From the NCBI GenBank assembly GCA_963708325.1, contig OY970203.1:310001-374000 (forward strand): 64,000 nucleotides of DNA. Direction: 5' to 3'. This document shows, one piece after another, positions 45,881 to 55,682 of this stretch. The notes beneath the pieces are model-generated. The model was not told the DNA's origin. It did no database searches and worked only from the letters and a program-made list of their open reading frames with translations. Numbering within the stretch: the first letter of the stretch is position 1; every line of letters begins with the position of its first letter. This DNA comes from G963708325 sp963708325 (GTDB lineage Bacteria > Actinomycetota > Thermoleophilia > Solirubrobacterales > 70-9). The position numbers and the translations under genes were made by a program.

Positions 45881-48022
45881 TCAGTCGCCGTGTTCCAGGT
45901 GGAAGATGTGGTGGCGGTCGAGGCGGGCCCTGCGCCCGGGCGGGATCGCGAAGGTGGTCGCCACGGATTCGACGATCGCGGGGCCGTCGATCGCGTTGCC
46001 GGCCTCGACGTCGTCGAGCTCGTAGAGGTCGGTGTCGACGAAGTCCTCCGACCACCACACGGCGCGCGTTCCCTTCACCGGCGGCGCCCCCTCGCGCTCG
46101 TCGAAGTCGGGCAGCGCGGGCTTCTCCACGTCCACGGAGCCGAGCACGATCGCGTGGGTGACCACGTATCCCAGCTCGGGCGAGCGCGCGGAGCGGGCGT
46201 AGACCCTCGCGTAGGCGTCCTCGAAGGCGGCGACGAGGTCGTCGAGCTGGGCGTCGTTCTCGAGCTCGGCGTGGGGCGAGACGATCTCGATGTCGTTGAG
46301 CTGGCCGAAGTACTGCATCCGCGCCAGATGGGTGAAGCTGATCGCGTCGCGATCGATCCCCGACTTCGCGAACTCCTCGGCGACCTTGTCCTCGAGCCCC
46401 AGCCACGCCCCCGTGATCATCATCGCGATCCCCGACCGCTCGAGCTCGTCCTGCTGCGGCTGGATCGGCATGTCGATCGTCTGGTCGTAGCGGTACTCGA
46501 AGTCGGCACAGGCGCAGCCATAGGCCGAGAAGCCCGCGGCCCATGCCGGCACGAGGACGTCGCGGTAGGCGACGTCCTCGGTGTAGCCGGCGACGTGAAG
46601 CGGCCCGCCACCGCCGTAGCACAGCAGCGTGTAGTCGGCGGGCGAGTAGCCCTTGCCGAGGATCCGCCCCACCGCCTCGTTTCGCAGCGTCTGCTCGAAC
46701 AGCTCGATTACGCCGGCGGACGCCTCCTCGACGCCGAGCCCCAGCGGCTCGGCGACCTGGCGGCCGACCTCGGCGCGGGCCCGCTCCGGGTCGAGCGCCA
46801 CGTCGCCGCCGAGGAAGTAGTCGGGGTTGAGCCTGCCCAGCACGAGGTTGAGGTCGGTGATCGAGACCGTCTCCAGCTGCCCTTGCGGCCAGCAGACCCC
46901 GATCCGCGAGCCGGCCGAATCGGGTCCCAGCTCCGGCCGGCCCGAGTTCGGGTTCACCCGCACGAAGGAGCCGGTGCCGGCGCCGATCGAGTCGATCTTG
47001 ACGAGCGGCATGTTGAGGACGAAGCGGGCGATGTCGGGGGTCTGCGTGATCTCGAAGCGGCCGTCGGTGATCAGGGCGATGTCGAACGACGTCCCGCCGA
47101 TGTCGGTGCAAAGCACGTTTCGCTCTCCCATCCGCTCGGCCAGCGCCTGGCCGCCGACGACGCCGCCGATCGGGCCCGAGACCAGTGTCCGCGCCAGCTC
47201 CCGCGCCTCGATCGAGATCGTGCCGCCGTGCGAGGCCATCACCCGCAGCTCGAATCCCGCCCCGGCATCCTTCGTGACGTCGCGCACCGCCTGCAGCGTG
47301 CCCCGCGAGGGCTCCGCGGCGTAGGCCTCGATCAGGGTCGAGTTGAGGCGCGGCAGGTCGCGGCGCATCGGGTAGAGCTGCGAGGACAGGAACAGCGGCA
47401 CCTCGCCGTCCACACCCCGCGCGCCCTTCTCCTCCTCGAGGATCTCGGCGACGCGCAGCTCGTGCTCGGCGCTGCGGTAGCTGAACAGCAGGCACACGCA
47501 GATCCCCTCCACACCGGCGTCGAGCAGCTCGGCGGCGGCCTCGCGCACGTCCTCCTCGCGCAGCGGCAGCACCTCCTCGCCGAACACGTCGATCCGACCG
47601 CGCACGCCCTTGACGCGGTCGCGCGGCACGATCGGCTCGTTGTGATGGTGGGTGGCGATGTGGAGGCGGTCGGAGTAGGGATAGCCGAGGTAGGTCTGGA
47701 TCCCGCGCTCGATCTGCAGGTAGTCCTCCTGGCCGGCGGTGACGATCGCGCCAATCGCTAGCCCCTTGCGCGACAGCAGCCGGTTGAGCATCGCCGTGCC
47801 GCTGAAGATCCCCGAGACCACCCCCGGGAAGGCCCGCTCGGGGACGGTGTCCCATTGCTCGAGGGCGTCCCGCGCCGAGCTCATGAAGCCGGCGGACTCG
47901 TCGTCGGGCGTCGTCTGCGCCTTGCCGACGACGAACGAGCCGTCGCGGTCGACGATGAACGTGTCGGTCATCGTGCCGCCGGCGTCAATCGCGAGCACCC
48001 GCGCGTCTCGATCGCCCGCCAT
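45881..48022 (-). CDS. Acetone carboxylase-like beta subunit (HyuA/AcxA)
   Basis: 713 aa, the length of AcxA (about 717). It is an ASKHA-fold ATPase of the HyuA/oxoprolinase family: VLAIDAGGTMTDTFIVDRDG at the N-terminus, LCTDIGGTSFDIALI (about 315) and LLCYGGGGPLHVAGY (about 500). It phosphorylates the ketone and bicarbonate in the acetone carboxylase reaction. It is upstream of the alpha-gamma fusion gene on the same strand, but 356 bp away. ATG 48022, divergent from the PLP gene. Confidence 0.88.
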   Translation of the reverse strand: MAGDRDARVLAIDAGGTMTDTFIVDRDGSFVVGKAQTTPDDESAGFMSSARDALEQWDTVPERAFPGVVSGIFSGTAMLNRLLSRKGLAIGAIVTAGQEDYLQIERGIQTYLGYPYSDRLHIATHHHNEPIVPRDRVKGVRGRIDVFGEEVLPLREEDVREAAAELLDAGVEGICVCLLFSYRSAEHELRVAEILEEEKGARGVDGEVPLFLSSQLYPMRRDLPRLNSTLIEAYAAEPSRGTLQAVRDVTKDAGAGFELRVMASHGGTISIEARELARTLVSGPIGGVVGGQALAERMGERNVLCTDIGGTSFDIALITDGRFEITQTPDIARFVLNMPLVKIDSIGAGTGSFVRVNPNSGRPELGPDSAGSRIGVCWPQGQLETVSITDLNLVLGRLNPDYFLGGDVALDPERARAEVGRQVAEPLGLGVEEASAGVIELFEQTLRNEAVGRILGKGYSPADYTLLCYGGGGPLHVAGYTEDVAYRDVLVPAWAAGFSAYGCACADFEYRYDQTIDMPIQPQQDELERSGIAMMITGAWLGLEDKVAEEFAKSGIDRDAISFTHLARMQYFGQLNDIEIVSPHAELENDAQLDDLVAAFEDAYARVYARSARSPELGYVVTHAIVLGSVDVEKPALPDFDEREGAPPVKGTRAVWWSEDFVDTDLYELDDVEAGNAIDGPAIVESVATTFAIPPGRRARLDRHHIFHLEHGD

Positions 48023-48052
48023 CGGCTGCCGAGTCTATCTACGGTGAAGCGC

Positions 48053-49057
48053 ATGGACAGGCTGCGCAGCTCGCTTCCGCGGCTGGAGCTGGGGCGCGAC
48101 GAGACCCCGGTGCGGGAGCTCGCCGCGCTCTCCGGCGAGGGGGCGGCGAGGTCGCTGTGGATCAAGAACGACGGGCTCTACGGCGGCCGCTGGGGCGGGA
48201 ACAAAGCGCGCAAGCTCGAGTACCTGCTCGCCGACGCGCTTCGCAGGGGCAAGAGCACGGTGCTCACGGGCGGCGCCCTGGGCACGAACCACGGCCTTGC
48301 CACGGCGCTGTACGCGAAAGAGCAGGGACTGCGGACGGTGCTGCTGCTGGTGCCGCAGCCGATCGACGACCACGTCCGCCGCCAGCTCGCCCGAATGGAG
48401 GGTTCGGGCGCCCGGATCTACCGGCCGGGCGGGACGCTTCGCGCCCTCGCCCTGGTCCCGTGGGTGATGCTCGCAAACGCCGACCTGCGCCGGCGCACGC
48501 TTCCCTACTTCCTCACCGTCGGCGGCTCCTCGGCGCTCGGCAGCGTCGGCTATGTCGCCGCGGGGCTCGAGCTGGGGCGCCAGGTGCGGGCCGGCCTGCT
48601 GCCCGAGCCCTCGCACGTCGTCGTCACCGTCGGCACCGGCGGCACGGCCGCGGGCCTGCTCGCCGGGCTGCGGCTCGCCGGGCTGCGCTCGCGCCTCGTC
48701 GGCATCGTCGTGCAGGACCGGGTGCCGGTGGGCGCGCGGGCGATCGCCCGCAAGGCGCGCCGCACCGTGCGGCTGCTGCGGCGGCACGGCCTCGATGTCG
48801 CGCCGGTGGCGCTCTCCGCCGCCGGCGTCGAGCTTCACGACCGCTGGCTCGGCGCCGGGTACGGGCATCGGACGGCCGCGGCCGAGGAGGCGGCCGCGCT
48901 GATGCGCGAGCGCGAGGGGATCGAGCTGGACCCCGTCTACACGGCGAAGGCCGTGGCGGGGCTGCTGGCGCTCGACGCCGAGGGCGCCTTCGGACGGGGG
49001 CCGGTGCTCTACTGGCACACCTACCACGCGATGCCGGAGCGCGACATGTCAGCCTAG
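48053..49057 (+). CDS. PLP-dependent D-cysteine desulfhydrase/ACC deaminase family protein
   Basis: 334 aa. The PLP lysine is in RWGGNKARKLEYLLADAL (about 45-60), and GTGGTAAGLLAGLRLAG is the phosphate-binding glycine loop of fold type II enzymes. The GGALGTNHGLATALYAKEQG segment fits the ACC deaminase/D-cysteine desulfhydrase group. It is read divergently from the carboxylase and 4 bp before the metallophosphoesterase. Substrate open. Confidence 0.85.
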   Translation: MDRLRSSLPRLELGRDETPVRELAALSGEGAARSLWIKNDGLYGGRWGGNKARKLEYLLADALRRGKSTVLTGGALGTNHGLATALYAKEQGLRTVLLLVPQPIDDHVRRQLARMEGSGARIYRPGGTLRALALVPWVMLANADLRRRTLPYFLTVGGSSALGSVGYVAAGLELGRQVRAGLLPEPSHVVVTVGTGGTAAGLLAGLRLAGLRSRLVGIVVQDRVPVGARAIARKARRTVRLLRRHGLDVAPVALSAAGVELHDRWLGAGYGHRTAAAEEAAALMREREGIELDPVYTAKAVAGLLALDAEGAFGRGPVLYWHTYHAMPERDMSA

Positions 49058-49061
49058 AGGC

Positions 49062-50147
49062 GTGCGCACCCTGATCGTCTCGGACCTGCACCTCGGCGCC
49101 CGCCACGGCGATCTGCTGCGCGACGTCGCGGTACGCGAGGCGCTCCTGCGCGAGGTGCAGGGCGCGTCGGAGGTGGTCCTGCTCGGCGACGTGCTCGAGC
49201 TGCGTCACCTGCCGCTCGGCGACGCCGTGGACCTCGCCCGTCCGCTGTTCGAGGAGGTCGCCGAGGCGCTGGATGGCGGTCGCATCCTGGTGGTGCCCGG
49301 CAACCATGACCACCAGATCGCGTCGCCGCTGATCGACCGCCACCGGCTGCGTCGGCGGCCGCTCGGGCCGGAGCAGCGCTTCTCCCCCGCGTCGGGGCCG
49401 CTGGCCTCGATCGCCCGGCGGATTCCCGCCGAGATCGAGCTCGCCTACCCCGGTGCCTGGCTCCGGCCCGAGATCTACGCCACCCACGGCCATTACCTCG
49501 ACTGCCACCTGACCGTGCCCACGGTCGAGAACCTGGCGATCTCCACGATCGCGCGGGTCACCGGGGTCGACCGGCGCGACGGCGGCGCCGACGCCTACGA
49601 GCACGCCGAGTCGCCGCTCTACGCGCTCACCTACGCGATCGCGCAGGGGCGCCCGCCGGTCCACGCCGGGTCCGGCCCGAACCCGTCGGCGCGGATCTGG
49701 GCGGCGACCCGGAACCGGCGGCGCCGGCTGCGCTCCTGGCTGATCGGCGGGATCGCGATCCCGGGTGCGGTGTGGCTGGCCAACCGGGCCGGGCTGGGCC
49801 CCTACGCGAGCGACCTCTCGCTCGACGAGATCGGGCGCGCCGGCGTCCGGGCGATGCGCGAGGTGGTCGCGGCGCTCGGGGTGGACGCCCCCCACGTCGT
49901 CTTCGGCCACACCCACCGTCCCGGGCCCCGCCCGCGCGAGGACTGGTGGGCCCTGGACGGCGGTGGCCTCCTCCACAACAGCGGCAGCTGGTTCGGCACA
50001 CCGATGCTGCTCGGCGAGACGCCCGCCGAGAGCCCGTTTTGGCCCGGCACCTGCATCGTCGTCGAGGACGGCGGCCCGCCGCGCCTGCGCCGGCTGCTCG
50101 ACGACTTCGGGCGCGATCGGCTCGTGGCGGCGTCGCGGGCGACCTGA
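49062..50147 (+). CDS. Metallophosphoesterase
   Basis: 361 aa, GTG start. Calcineurin-like motifs are complete: VSDLHLG at residue 7, LLGDVLEL, PGNHDHQ, ATHGHYLDCH and FGHTHRPGP. A hydrophobic stretch in the middle (SWLIGGIAIPGAVWLANRAG) may associate with the membrane. Likely a UDP-diacylglucosamine hydrolase-type or general phosphoesterase; the substrate is not evident. Confidence 0.85.
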   Translation: MRTLIVSDLHLGARHGDLLRDVAVREALLREVQGASEVVLLGDVLELRHLPLGDAVDLARPLFEEVAEALDGGRILVVPGNHDHQIASPLIDRHRLRRRPLGPEQRFSPASGPLASIARRIPAEIELAYPGAWLRPEIYATHGHYLDCHLTVPTVENLAISTIARVTGVDRRDGGADAYEHAESPLYALTYAIAQGRPPVHAGSGPNPSARIWAATRNRRRRLRSWLIGGIAIPGAVWLANRAGLGPYASDLSLDEIGRAGVRAMREVVAALGVDAPHVVFGHTHRPGPRPREDWWALDGGGLLHNSGSWFGTPMLLGETPAESPFWPGTCIVVEDGGPPRLRRLLDDFGRDRLVAASRAT

Positions 50148-50206
50148 GGCGCCCGGCCCGCGAGCCGCTCGGGCGGGAGGAGACCTGGTCGCCGTCCTGA
50201 TCGCGG

Positions 50207-50923
50207 TCAGGCTGCCGGAGGCGTTGGCCGCAGCCCCTCCCCCACCGGCACCAGCGCGACCCCGCGGCCTTTCAGCGCGTCGAGGATGCGGGGCAGGGCC
50301 GCCGCGGTCGCCCGCCAGGAGCCCGGGGCGCTGTAGGCATCGGAATCGTGCAGCAGGATCACGTCGCCCGCGCCCGCCTCGGCCGCGGCGCGGGAGGCGA
50401 TCGAGCCCGCCGTCGCGTCCGCGCGCCAGTCGCGTCCCCAGCGCGACCACAGCACCGGCGTCCAGCGGCGGCGCGCGATCGCGAGCCCGACGGCGCTGAA
50501 GATCCCGTACGGGGGACGCTGCAGGCGCGGGCTCGTGCCGGTGGCGTCCTCGATCGCCGCCTGGCCGTGCCGCAGGTCGTGGACGATCTGGCGCGGCGTC
50601 AGCCGCAGCATGTTGCGATGGCGGTGGCAGTGCAGCGCGACCTCGTGGCCGGCCGCGGCGATCTCCGCTGCCAGCGCGGGGCGCTGGGCCACCTGCTCCC
50701 CGGCGAGGAAGAACGTCGCGCGGGCGCCCTCCTGCGCGAGCGACCTCAGCACCGCCGGCGTCCCCTCGGCGTGGGGGCCGTCGTCGAAGCTGATCGCGGC
50801 GGCGCCGTCGGAGGCGATCTTGCGCGGCAGCCGAAGCCCCCCCGCCACGGCGGGGACGACGGGGGCGAGCGCAGGGCCGCAGTGGACCGCGAGTGCCGCT
50901 CCCGCCAGGGGTGCGAAGCGCAT
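50207..50923 (-). CDS. Polysaccharide deacetylase (NodB domain)
   Basis: 238 aa. N-terminal hydrophobic signal or anchor (MRFAPLAGAALAVHCGPALA). The NodB motifs are SFDDGPHAEGTPAVL, the metal His cluster HCHRHRNM, RPPYGIFS and ILLHDSDAY. It de-N-acetylates a cell-surface sugar. ATG 50923 was chosen over 50989, which would overlap the divergent permease gene. Compare the degenerate NodB-like domain at the end of the fusion protein ending at 51759. Confidence 0.85.
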   Translation of the reverse strand: MRFAPLAGAALAVHCGPALAPVVPAVAGGLRLPRKIASDGAAAISFDDGPHAEGTPAVLRSLAQEGARATFFLAGEQVAQRPALAAEIAAAGHEVALHCHRHRNMLRLTPRQIVHDLRHGQAAIEDATGTSPRLQRPPYGIFSAVGLAIARRRWTPVLWSRWGRDWRADATAGSIASRAAAEAGAGDVILLHDSDAYSAPGSWRATAAALPRILDALKGRGVALVPVGEGLRPTPPAA

Positions 50924-50942
50924 CCGCCTATGATGGCCGCGG

Positions 50943-51803
50943 ATGTCGGATGTCGCGTTGGGACTCGCCGCGGCCTGCGGGGCGTCCATGCTCTACGACC
51001 TCGGCATCGCCCTGCAGGCGCTGGAGGCGCGCGAGGTCTCGGCTGAGCACGCGCTGCGTCCTTCGCTGCTGGGCAGGCTCGCCCGCCGGCGCCGCTGGGT
51101 CGCCGCCACGGCGCTCGCCCTTGCGGGATTCCCGGTCCAGATCGTCGCTCTCGGCCTGGCGCCGCTCACCGTCGTCCAGCCGGCGCTCGCCGCCGGGCTG
51201 CTGCTGCTGCTCGCGATCGGGTCGCGGATGCTTGGCGAGCCGGTCGGGCGGCGCGAGGTGGCGGCGACCGCGGCGATCGTCGTCGGCGTCGCCGGCCTCG
51301 CGATCGTCGCGCCGGACCAGTCCAGCGAGCACGCCGGCACCGTGGCGCTGGTCGGGCCGCTCTCCGCGCTTGCCCTGGCGGCGATGGCGCCGTTAGCCCT
51401 GCGGGACTCGCCGCTGATGCGCGGCGGCGTCGCGATCTCGATCGCCGCGGGCTGCGCCTACGCCTGGACGGGGATCTCCGCGAAGCTCGTGTCGGACGAG
51501 CTGGCCGCAGGCGACGGCGCCGCTGCCTTTGCCTGGCTGACCGCAACCGGTGGCGTCGCGCTCGTCGGCCTGCTCACCGAGATGACCGCCCTGCAGCGCA
51601 TGCCGGCGACGCGGGTGGCGCCGCTCGTGTTCGTCACCCAGGTGACCGTGCCGGTCCTGGCCGCGCCCCTGGTCGCCGGCGAGAGCCTGGGCGGATCGGC
51701 CGGCCAGGCCGTTGCCGTGATCGCGATGCTGGCGCTCGTCGTCGCCGGCTCGGCGGCGCTATGCCGATCCCGCGCGGTCGCGGGAGTGATCGGGGCGGCC
51801 TAG
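50943..51803 (+). CDS. DMT superfamily transporter (EamA-like)
   Basis: 286 aa with about nine or ten hydrophobic helices in two repeats (VALGLAAACGASMLYDLGIAL ... LTVVQPALAAGLLLLLAIGSRMLGEPV ... MPATRVAPLVFVTQVTVPVLAAPLVAGESLGG). The repeated PALAAG/PVLAAP and GEP/GES motifs fit EamA-type drug/metabolite transporters. It overlaps the convergent fusion gene by 45 bp. Cargo unknown. Confidence 0.8.
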   Translation: MSDVALGLAAACGASMLYDLGIALQALEAREVSAEHALRPSLLGRLARRRRWVAATALALAGFPVQIVALGLAPLTVVQPALAAGLLLLLAIGSRMLGEPVGRREVAATAAIVVGVAGLAIVAPDQSSEHAGTVALVGPLSALALAAMAPLALRDSPLMRGGVAISIAAGCAYAWTGISAKLVSDELAAGDGAAAFAWLTATGGVALVGLLTEMTALQRMPATRVAPLVFVTQVTVPVLAAPLVAGESLGGSAGQAVAVIAMLALVVAGSAALCRSRAVAGVIGAA

Positions 51804-54452
51804 GAGAACCCCGACGGGGACCGCGCGGAGCCCGGCGGCGCGGAGCCTCGCAACCGCGGCGTCCACCTCGCGCGACGAGCCCGAGTTGCTGTCGACCTCG
51901 ACGATGTCGCCGCGGTCGGGCGAGCTGCCCGGTCGCCGGCTGCTGATCCGAACGGCGGGGGCCACGGGCGCGCCGAGCGAGTGCGCCATCGCGTAGCTGC
52001 CGAGCGAGAAGCCCTTCGGGGGCGCCGCGTAGACGAAGTGCCCGGACAGGCCGAGCGTCTCCGCGGTCGCCCTCAGGTCGCCCCTCGTCCGCATCCAGTG
52101 AATCGGGCCGCCGGCGCCGATCCCGGGGATCGCCTCGTCGCCGAGCGGCGTCAGCGAGGCCGGCAGCCACCCCTCGTCCGGCTCGCGGACGACGAAAGAG
52201 GCGCGCGCCCCGTCGCGATGGAGCAGGGCCGCGAGGCGCGGCGCCGACGACGGCGGGGCATCGATCATCAGGCCGACCTCGGCGCGCGCCGTCGACACCG
52301 AGGTGGTCGGGCGCATGTCCAGGGTGCCGGCGAAGATCGGGAACACGTCGTCGGAGGCCAGCGCCCAGCCGCCGACGAAGACCGCGATCGCGACCCGCGT
52401 GGCCACCCGCGTCACCCGCCGTCTCCATTCCGAGGCGGCGCGGGGCCGCCGCGGCTGCGCCGCCAGGCAGAGCGACGCCACCGACGGCAGCGCGGCGAAG
52501 CTCGGATCGGGCTCGGGGCGCTTGCGCAGGGCGTCGCGGAGGGCGGATTCGAGCCGCTTGGGCGACCGCGCCGTGGCGGCGAGGCCGAAGCGCTCGTAGG
52601 CGCGGTCGTTGACGCGGACGTGGCCGATGCCGAAGCCATAGGAGACCACCGGGCAGCCGCGGATCTGCGCCTCCAGCACAGTCAGCCCGGCGGTCGAGTG
52701 GACGAGCGCGTCGGCGGCGGCCAGCAGGTCGCTCATGCGGTCGGTGAAGCCGAGCACGCGGACTCGCTCGTCGGCGCCGAACTCGCGCTCGAGGCGCTCC
52801 CGGGCTCGCTCGCTGTGGCCGCACAGGCAGGCCACCGTGGAGGCGCCGGCGCGCAGCGATGCGCGCACGGCGCTGGTCAGGTCTCCGATCCCCCAGCCGC
52901 CGCCCGAGACGACCACGAACTTCCCTCCGGCCGGAAGCTCAAGGGCGCGGCGGGCATCGTCTCGATAGCGCGGCGCGAGGAACTCGGGCGAGGTGGGCGG
53001 CCGGGCCCAGCGGGCCGATCCCGGCCCCGCGATTCGCTCCACCTCCGCGATCGACTCCCGGTGGGTGACCGTGTGGAGGTCGACGCCGGGATGGGCCCAG
53101 AAGCGGAGCCCGGCGAGGTCGGTGATCGCCGAGACGACCGGAAGCTCCAGTGTGCCGCGGCGGCGCATCTCGCCGAGCAGCACCGTGGTGCCCGGGTAGG
53201 TGGAGACGATCGCGTCGGGCCGAAAGGAGCCGATCGCACGCATCAGCCCGCGGCCGAACAGGGCCAGGCCGGTACGAATCGAGAACCAGCGCGTCGGCGC
53301 GAAGCGGGTGAGCAGGAAGTACTGGGCCTCGAACAGCCACGGCAGCCAGTTGAACGCGAGCCAGGACCCGTCGCGAACGACCTTCGTCGCCAGGCGGCCC
53401 ATCGCCGCCAGTCCGTCCTCGATCGCCACCTCGGTGCCGGGAGCCTCGCGCACGAGGTCGGCGGCGATCGCCCGCGCCGGCAGGTCGTGGCCCTCGCCGA
53501 TGTCGGCGCTGACGACCAGGACGCGCCGCCGCACGGTCGTGCGCCACCAGTACACGTAGCGCTCGACTCCCTCCTCGAAGGGCGTCCGCGCAGACCAGCC
53601 CAGCTCGCGCGCCGCGCGCTCGTTGGAGATCACGCGGCCGTCGAAGTCGTCGGCGCGGGCCGGGGTGTGGACCAGCTCGGTGTCGCCAACCGTGTTGCGG
53701 ACGACGTCGGCGACCTCGCGGATGGTCACCGGCCGCTCGCTGGCCAGGTTGTAGGTGCGGTTGGCGGCGACCGGATCGAGCCCGGAGACGATCCCGGCGG
53801 CGAGGTCCTCGACGTAGACGAACGGGCGCGACTGCACGCCGCCGCCGGCCAGGGTGAGCGGCTCACCCCGCGCGGCCCGCCCCACGAAGGCGGGAACGAC
53901 GGCCGCGTCGCGGGCGCGCGGGCCGTAGGGGATGCCGAAGCGCAGGATCGTGCACTCCACCGAGCCCCGCTCGGCAAACGCGCGGCAGGTGCGCTCGCCG
54001 GCGATCTTGGTCGCCGTGTACGTGTGCGCGGGCGGCCGGATCGGCGTGGACTCGTCGACGGCGCGCTCCTCGCAGTCGCTGTAGACCCACACCGTGCTGC
54101 CGAAGACCACGCGTCGTACGCCGGCCCGCTCGGCCGCTTCGAGCACGCTCACCGTGCCGCCCTCGTTGATCGCGACGGCGCGCTCCGGGTCCGCGTCGAC
54201 GTCGGCGACGTCGGCGACGGCGGCGAGGTGGACGACCGCGTCGCAGCCGGCGATCGCCGCGGCCAGCGCCGGCCCGTCGTTGACGTCGCCGACGACGGCC
54301 TCCACCTCGTCGCAGGGGTGATAGGCCGGCAGCGCCAGGTCGAAGATCCGCGGCACGAAGCCCCGACGACGAAGCTCGTCGACCACGTGGGAGCCGATGA
54401 ACCCCGATCCCCCGGTGACGAGCACCGTCCTCCCGGGCGGCGTGGCGCTCAC
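51759..54452 (-). CDS. Three-domain fusion: NAD-dependent epimerase, processive glycosyltransferase, degenerate deacetylase-like domain
   Basis: 897 aa from GTG 54452, overlapping the DegT stop (GTGA). Residues 1 to about 305 are an extended SDR epimerase (VLVTGGSGFIGSHVVDEL; YTATKIAGE). Residues 308-675 are an MGDG-synthase/MurG-like GT-B enzyme (RVLVVSADIGEGHDLPARAI; VVSGGGWGIGDL; HSTAGLTVLEAQIRGCPVVSYG). A membrane helix (about 680-695) leads to a NodB-like domain in which FDDGP is MIDAPPS and the metal histidines are absent. Together with DegT, this suggests synthesis of a glycolipid with an amino sugar. Confidence 0.82.
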   Translation of the reverse strand: MSATPPGRTVLVTGGSGFIGSHVVDELRRRGFVPRIFDLALPAYHPCDEVEAVVGDVNDGPALAAAIAGCDAVVHLAAVADVADVDADPERAVAINEGGTVSVLEAAERAGVRRVVFGSTVWVYSDCEERAVDESTPIRPPAHTYTATKIAGERTCRAFAERGSVECTILRFGIPYGPRARDAAVVPAFVGRAARGEPLTLAGGGVQSRPFVYVEDLAAGIVSGLDPVAANRTYNLASERPVTIREVADVVRNTVGDTELVHTPARADDFDGRVISNERAARELGWSARTPFEEGVERYVYWWRTTVRRRVLVVSADIGEGHDLPARAIAADLVREAPGTEVAIEDGLAAMGRLATKVVRDGSWLAFNWLPWLFEAQYFLLTRFAPTRWFSIRTGLALFGRGLMRAIGSFRPDAIVSTYPGTTVLLGEMRRRGTLELPVVSAITDLAGLRFWAHPGVDLHTVTHRESIAEVERIAGPGSARWARPPTSPEFLAPRYRDDARRALELPAGGKFVVVSGGGWGIGDLTSAVRASLRAGASTVACLCGHSERARERLEREFGADERVRVLGFTDRMSDLLAAADALVHSTAGLTVLEAQIRGCPVVSYGFGIGHVRVNDRAYERFGLAATARSPKRLESALRDALRKRPEPDPSFAALPSVASLCLAAQPRRPRAASEWRRRVTRVATRVAIAVFVGGWALASDDVFPIFAGTLDMRPTTSVSTARAEVGLMIDAPPSSAPRLAALLHRDGARASFVVREPDEGWLPASLTPLGDEAIPGIGAGGPIHWMRTRGDLRATAETLGLSGHFVYAAPPKGFSLGSYAMAHSLGAPVAPAVRISSRRPGSSPDRGDIVEVDSNSGSSREVDAAVARLRAAGLRAVPVGVLLGRPDHSRDRAGSA

Positions 54453-55528
54453 GGAGCTTTCCCAGCCTTGCCGGGGCCGCGGCCGCCGTGGTAGTAGAGC
54501 GGCACGCACCAGTGGTTTTCCGCCACCCAGTCCGTGTTCGGCAGGTCGACGTCCACGCCGAGGATGCGGTGGCACGGCCGCTCGTAGACCTTGCCGGTGG
54601 ACCGCTCGATCGGCTCGAAGACGACGTACTTGTAGAGGCCGGAGACCATCCCCTCGGGCAGCTCGAGCCGGGCCGGGTGACGAGTGTCCAGCTCGCTGCG
54701 GGCGAGCTCGTTCTTCCACTCGACGATCTCGCCGAGCCGCTCGATCTCGACGAGCCCGAGCGCCGCCGTGAACTCGCTCATCCGGTGGTTGGACCCGGCG
54801 ATCGCGTGATCCGGCTTGCCGTAGTTGCGGTAGCGGCGCACGTGCTCGGTCAGATCCGCATGGCGCGTAACGACAACGCCGCCTTCCCCGGTCGAGATCG
54901 TCTTCGTCGCGTAGAGCGAGTAGACGCCCGCGTCTCCCCAGGTGCCGGGCCGCCGGTCGTGCCAGCGGGCGCCGTGTGCGTGGGCGCAGTCCTCGAGCAG
55001 GAAGATCCCGTTCTCGGCGCAGTAGCGCGCGATCCGCTCCACGTCGAAGGCGATGTGGCCGCCGATGTGGACCAGCCATGCCGCCCGCGGCCGGTGGCGC
55101 TCCGCCTTCTCCTCGAAGTCCGCGAACGACATGCAGAGGTCCTCGCGGTTGCAGTCCACGAACCGCGGCCGTCCCCCCGCGGCGATCACCGACAGCGGCG
55201 TCGCCATGAACGTGTTCGACGGGCAGAGCACGGCCTCGCCGCGGACGCCGGCGAAGTCCAGCGCGGCCGCGGCGCCGCCGGCCCAGCCGGAGGTCGCCAC
55301 GCTGGCCAGCCCGTTGTGTGCCTCCCAGGCGCGCTCGAAGCGGTCGAGCATCGGGCCCTCGGACCAGCGCTCCGAGTCCAGGACCTCGTCCCACAGCTCG
55401 TGCAGGCGCTCGCGGTCGCGCCGGTCGAAGCCGATTGCGAAGTCGGTGGCCGGGGAGGGCCGCGATCGGGGTCCTGGTTCGGCGCCGGCGCTCAGCAGTG
55501 CCGCCTCCCTTGACGAGTCGGGGCTCAA
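54449..55528 (-). CDS. DegT/DnrJ/EryC1 aminotransferase
   Basis: 359 aa. PLP Lys in SLYATKTISTGEGGVV, LEDCAHAHGARWHDRR and an N-terminal ATSGWAGGAAAALDFAG are the family motifs; these enzymes aminate keto-sugars. The start is uncertain: TTG 55528 has no ribosome site, while GGGAGG further in could serve a later, non-ATG start. Coupled by GTGA overlap to the epimerase/glycosyltransferase fusion, so it likely makes an amino-sugar for that enzyme. Confidence 0.85.
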   Translation of the reverse strand: MSPDSSREAALLSAGAEPGPRSRPSPATDFAIGFDRRDRERLHELWDEVLDSERWSEGPMLDRFERAWEAHNGLASVATSGWAGGAAAALDFAGVRGEAVLCPSNTFMATPLSVIAAGGRPRFVDCNREDLCMSFADFEEKAERHRPRAAWLVHIGGHIAFDVERIARYCAENGIFLLEDCAHAHGARWHDRRPGTWGDAGVYSLYATKTISTGEGGVVVTRHADLTEHVRRYRNYGKPDHAIAGSNHRMSEFTAALGLVEIERLGEIVEWKNELARSELDTRHPARLELPEGMVSGLYKYVVFEPIERSTGKVYERPCHRILGVDVDLPNTDWVAENHWCVPLYYHGGRGPGKAGKAP

Positions 55529-55682
55529 GCGGTTAGCAGACGGTGGTGGCTAAGAGGGACGGGGCGATCGCCTCGGCGATTCGGCGATCGAGCGCGCCAC
55601 GATACCGGTGGCGTGGGCGGCATGTTCGGCGCCCGACCTCAAGCAGGGCTAAAGCGCCGCCGGCCCCCGACCGCGGCGCGGA

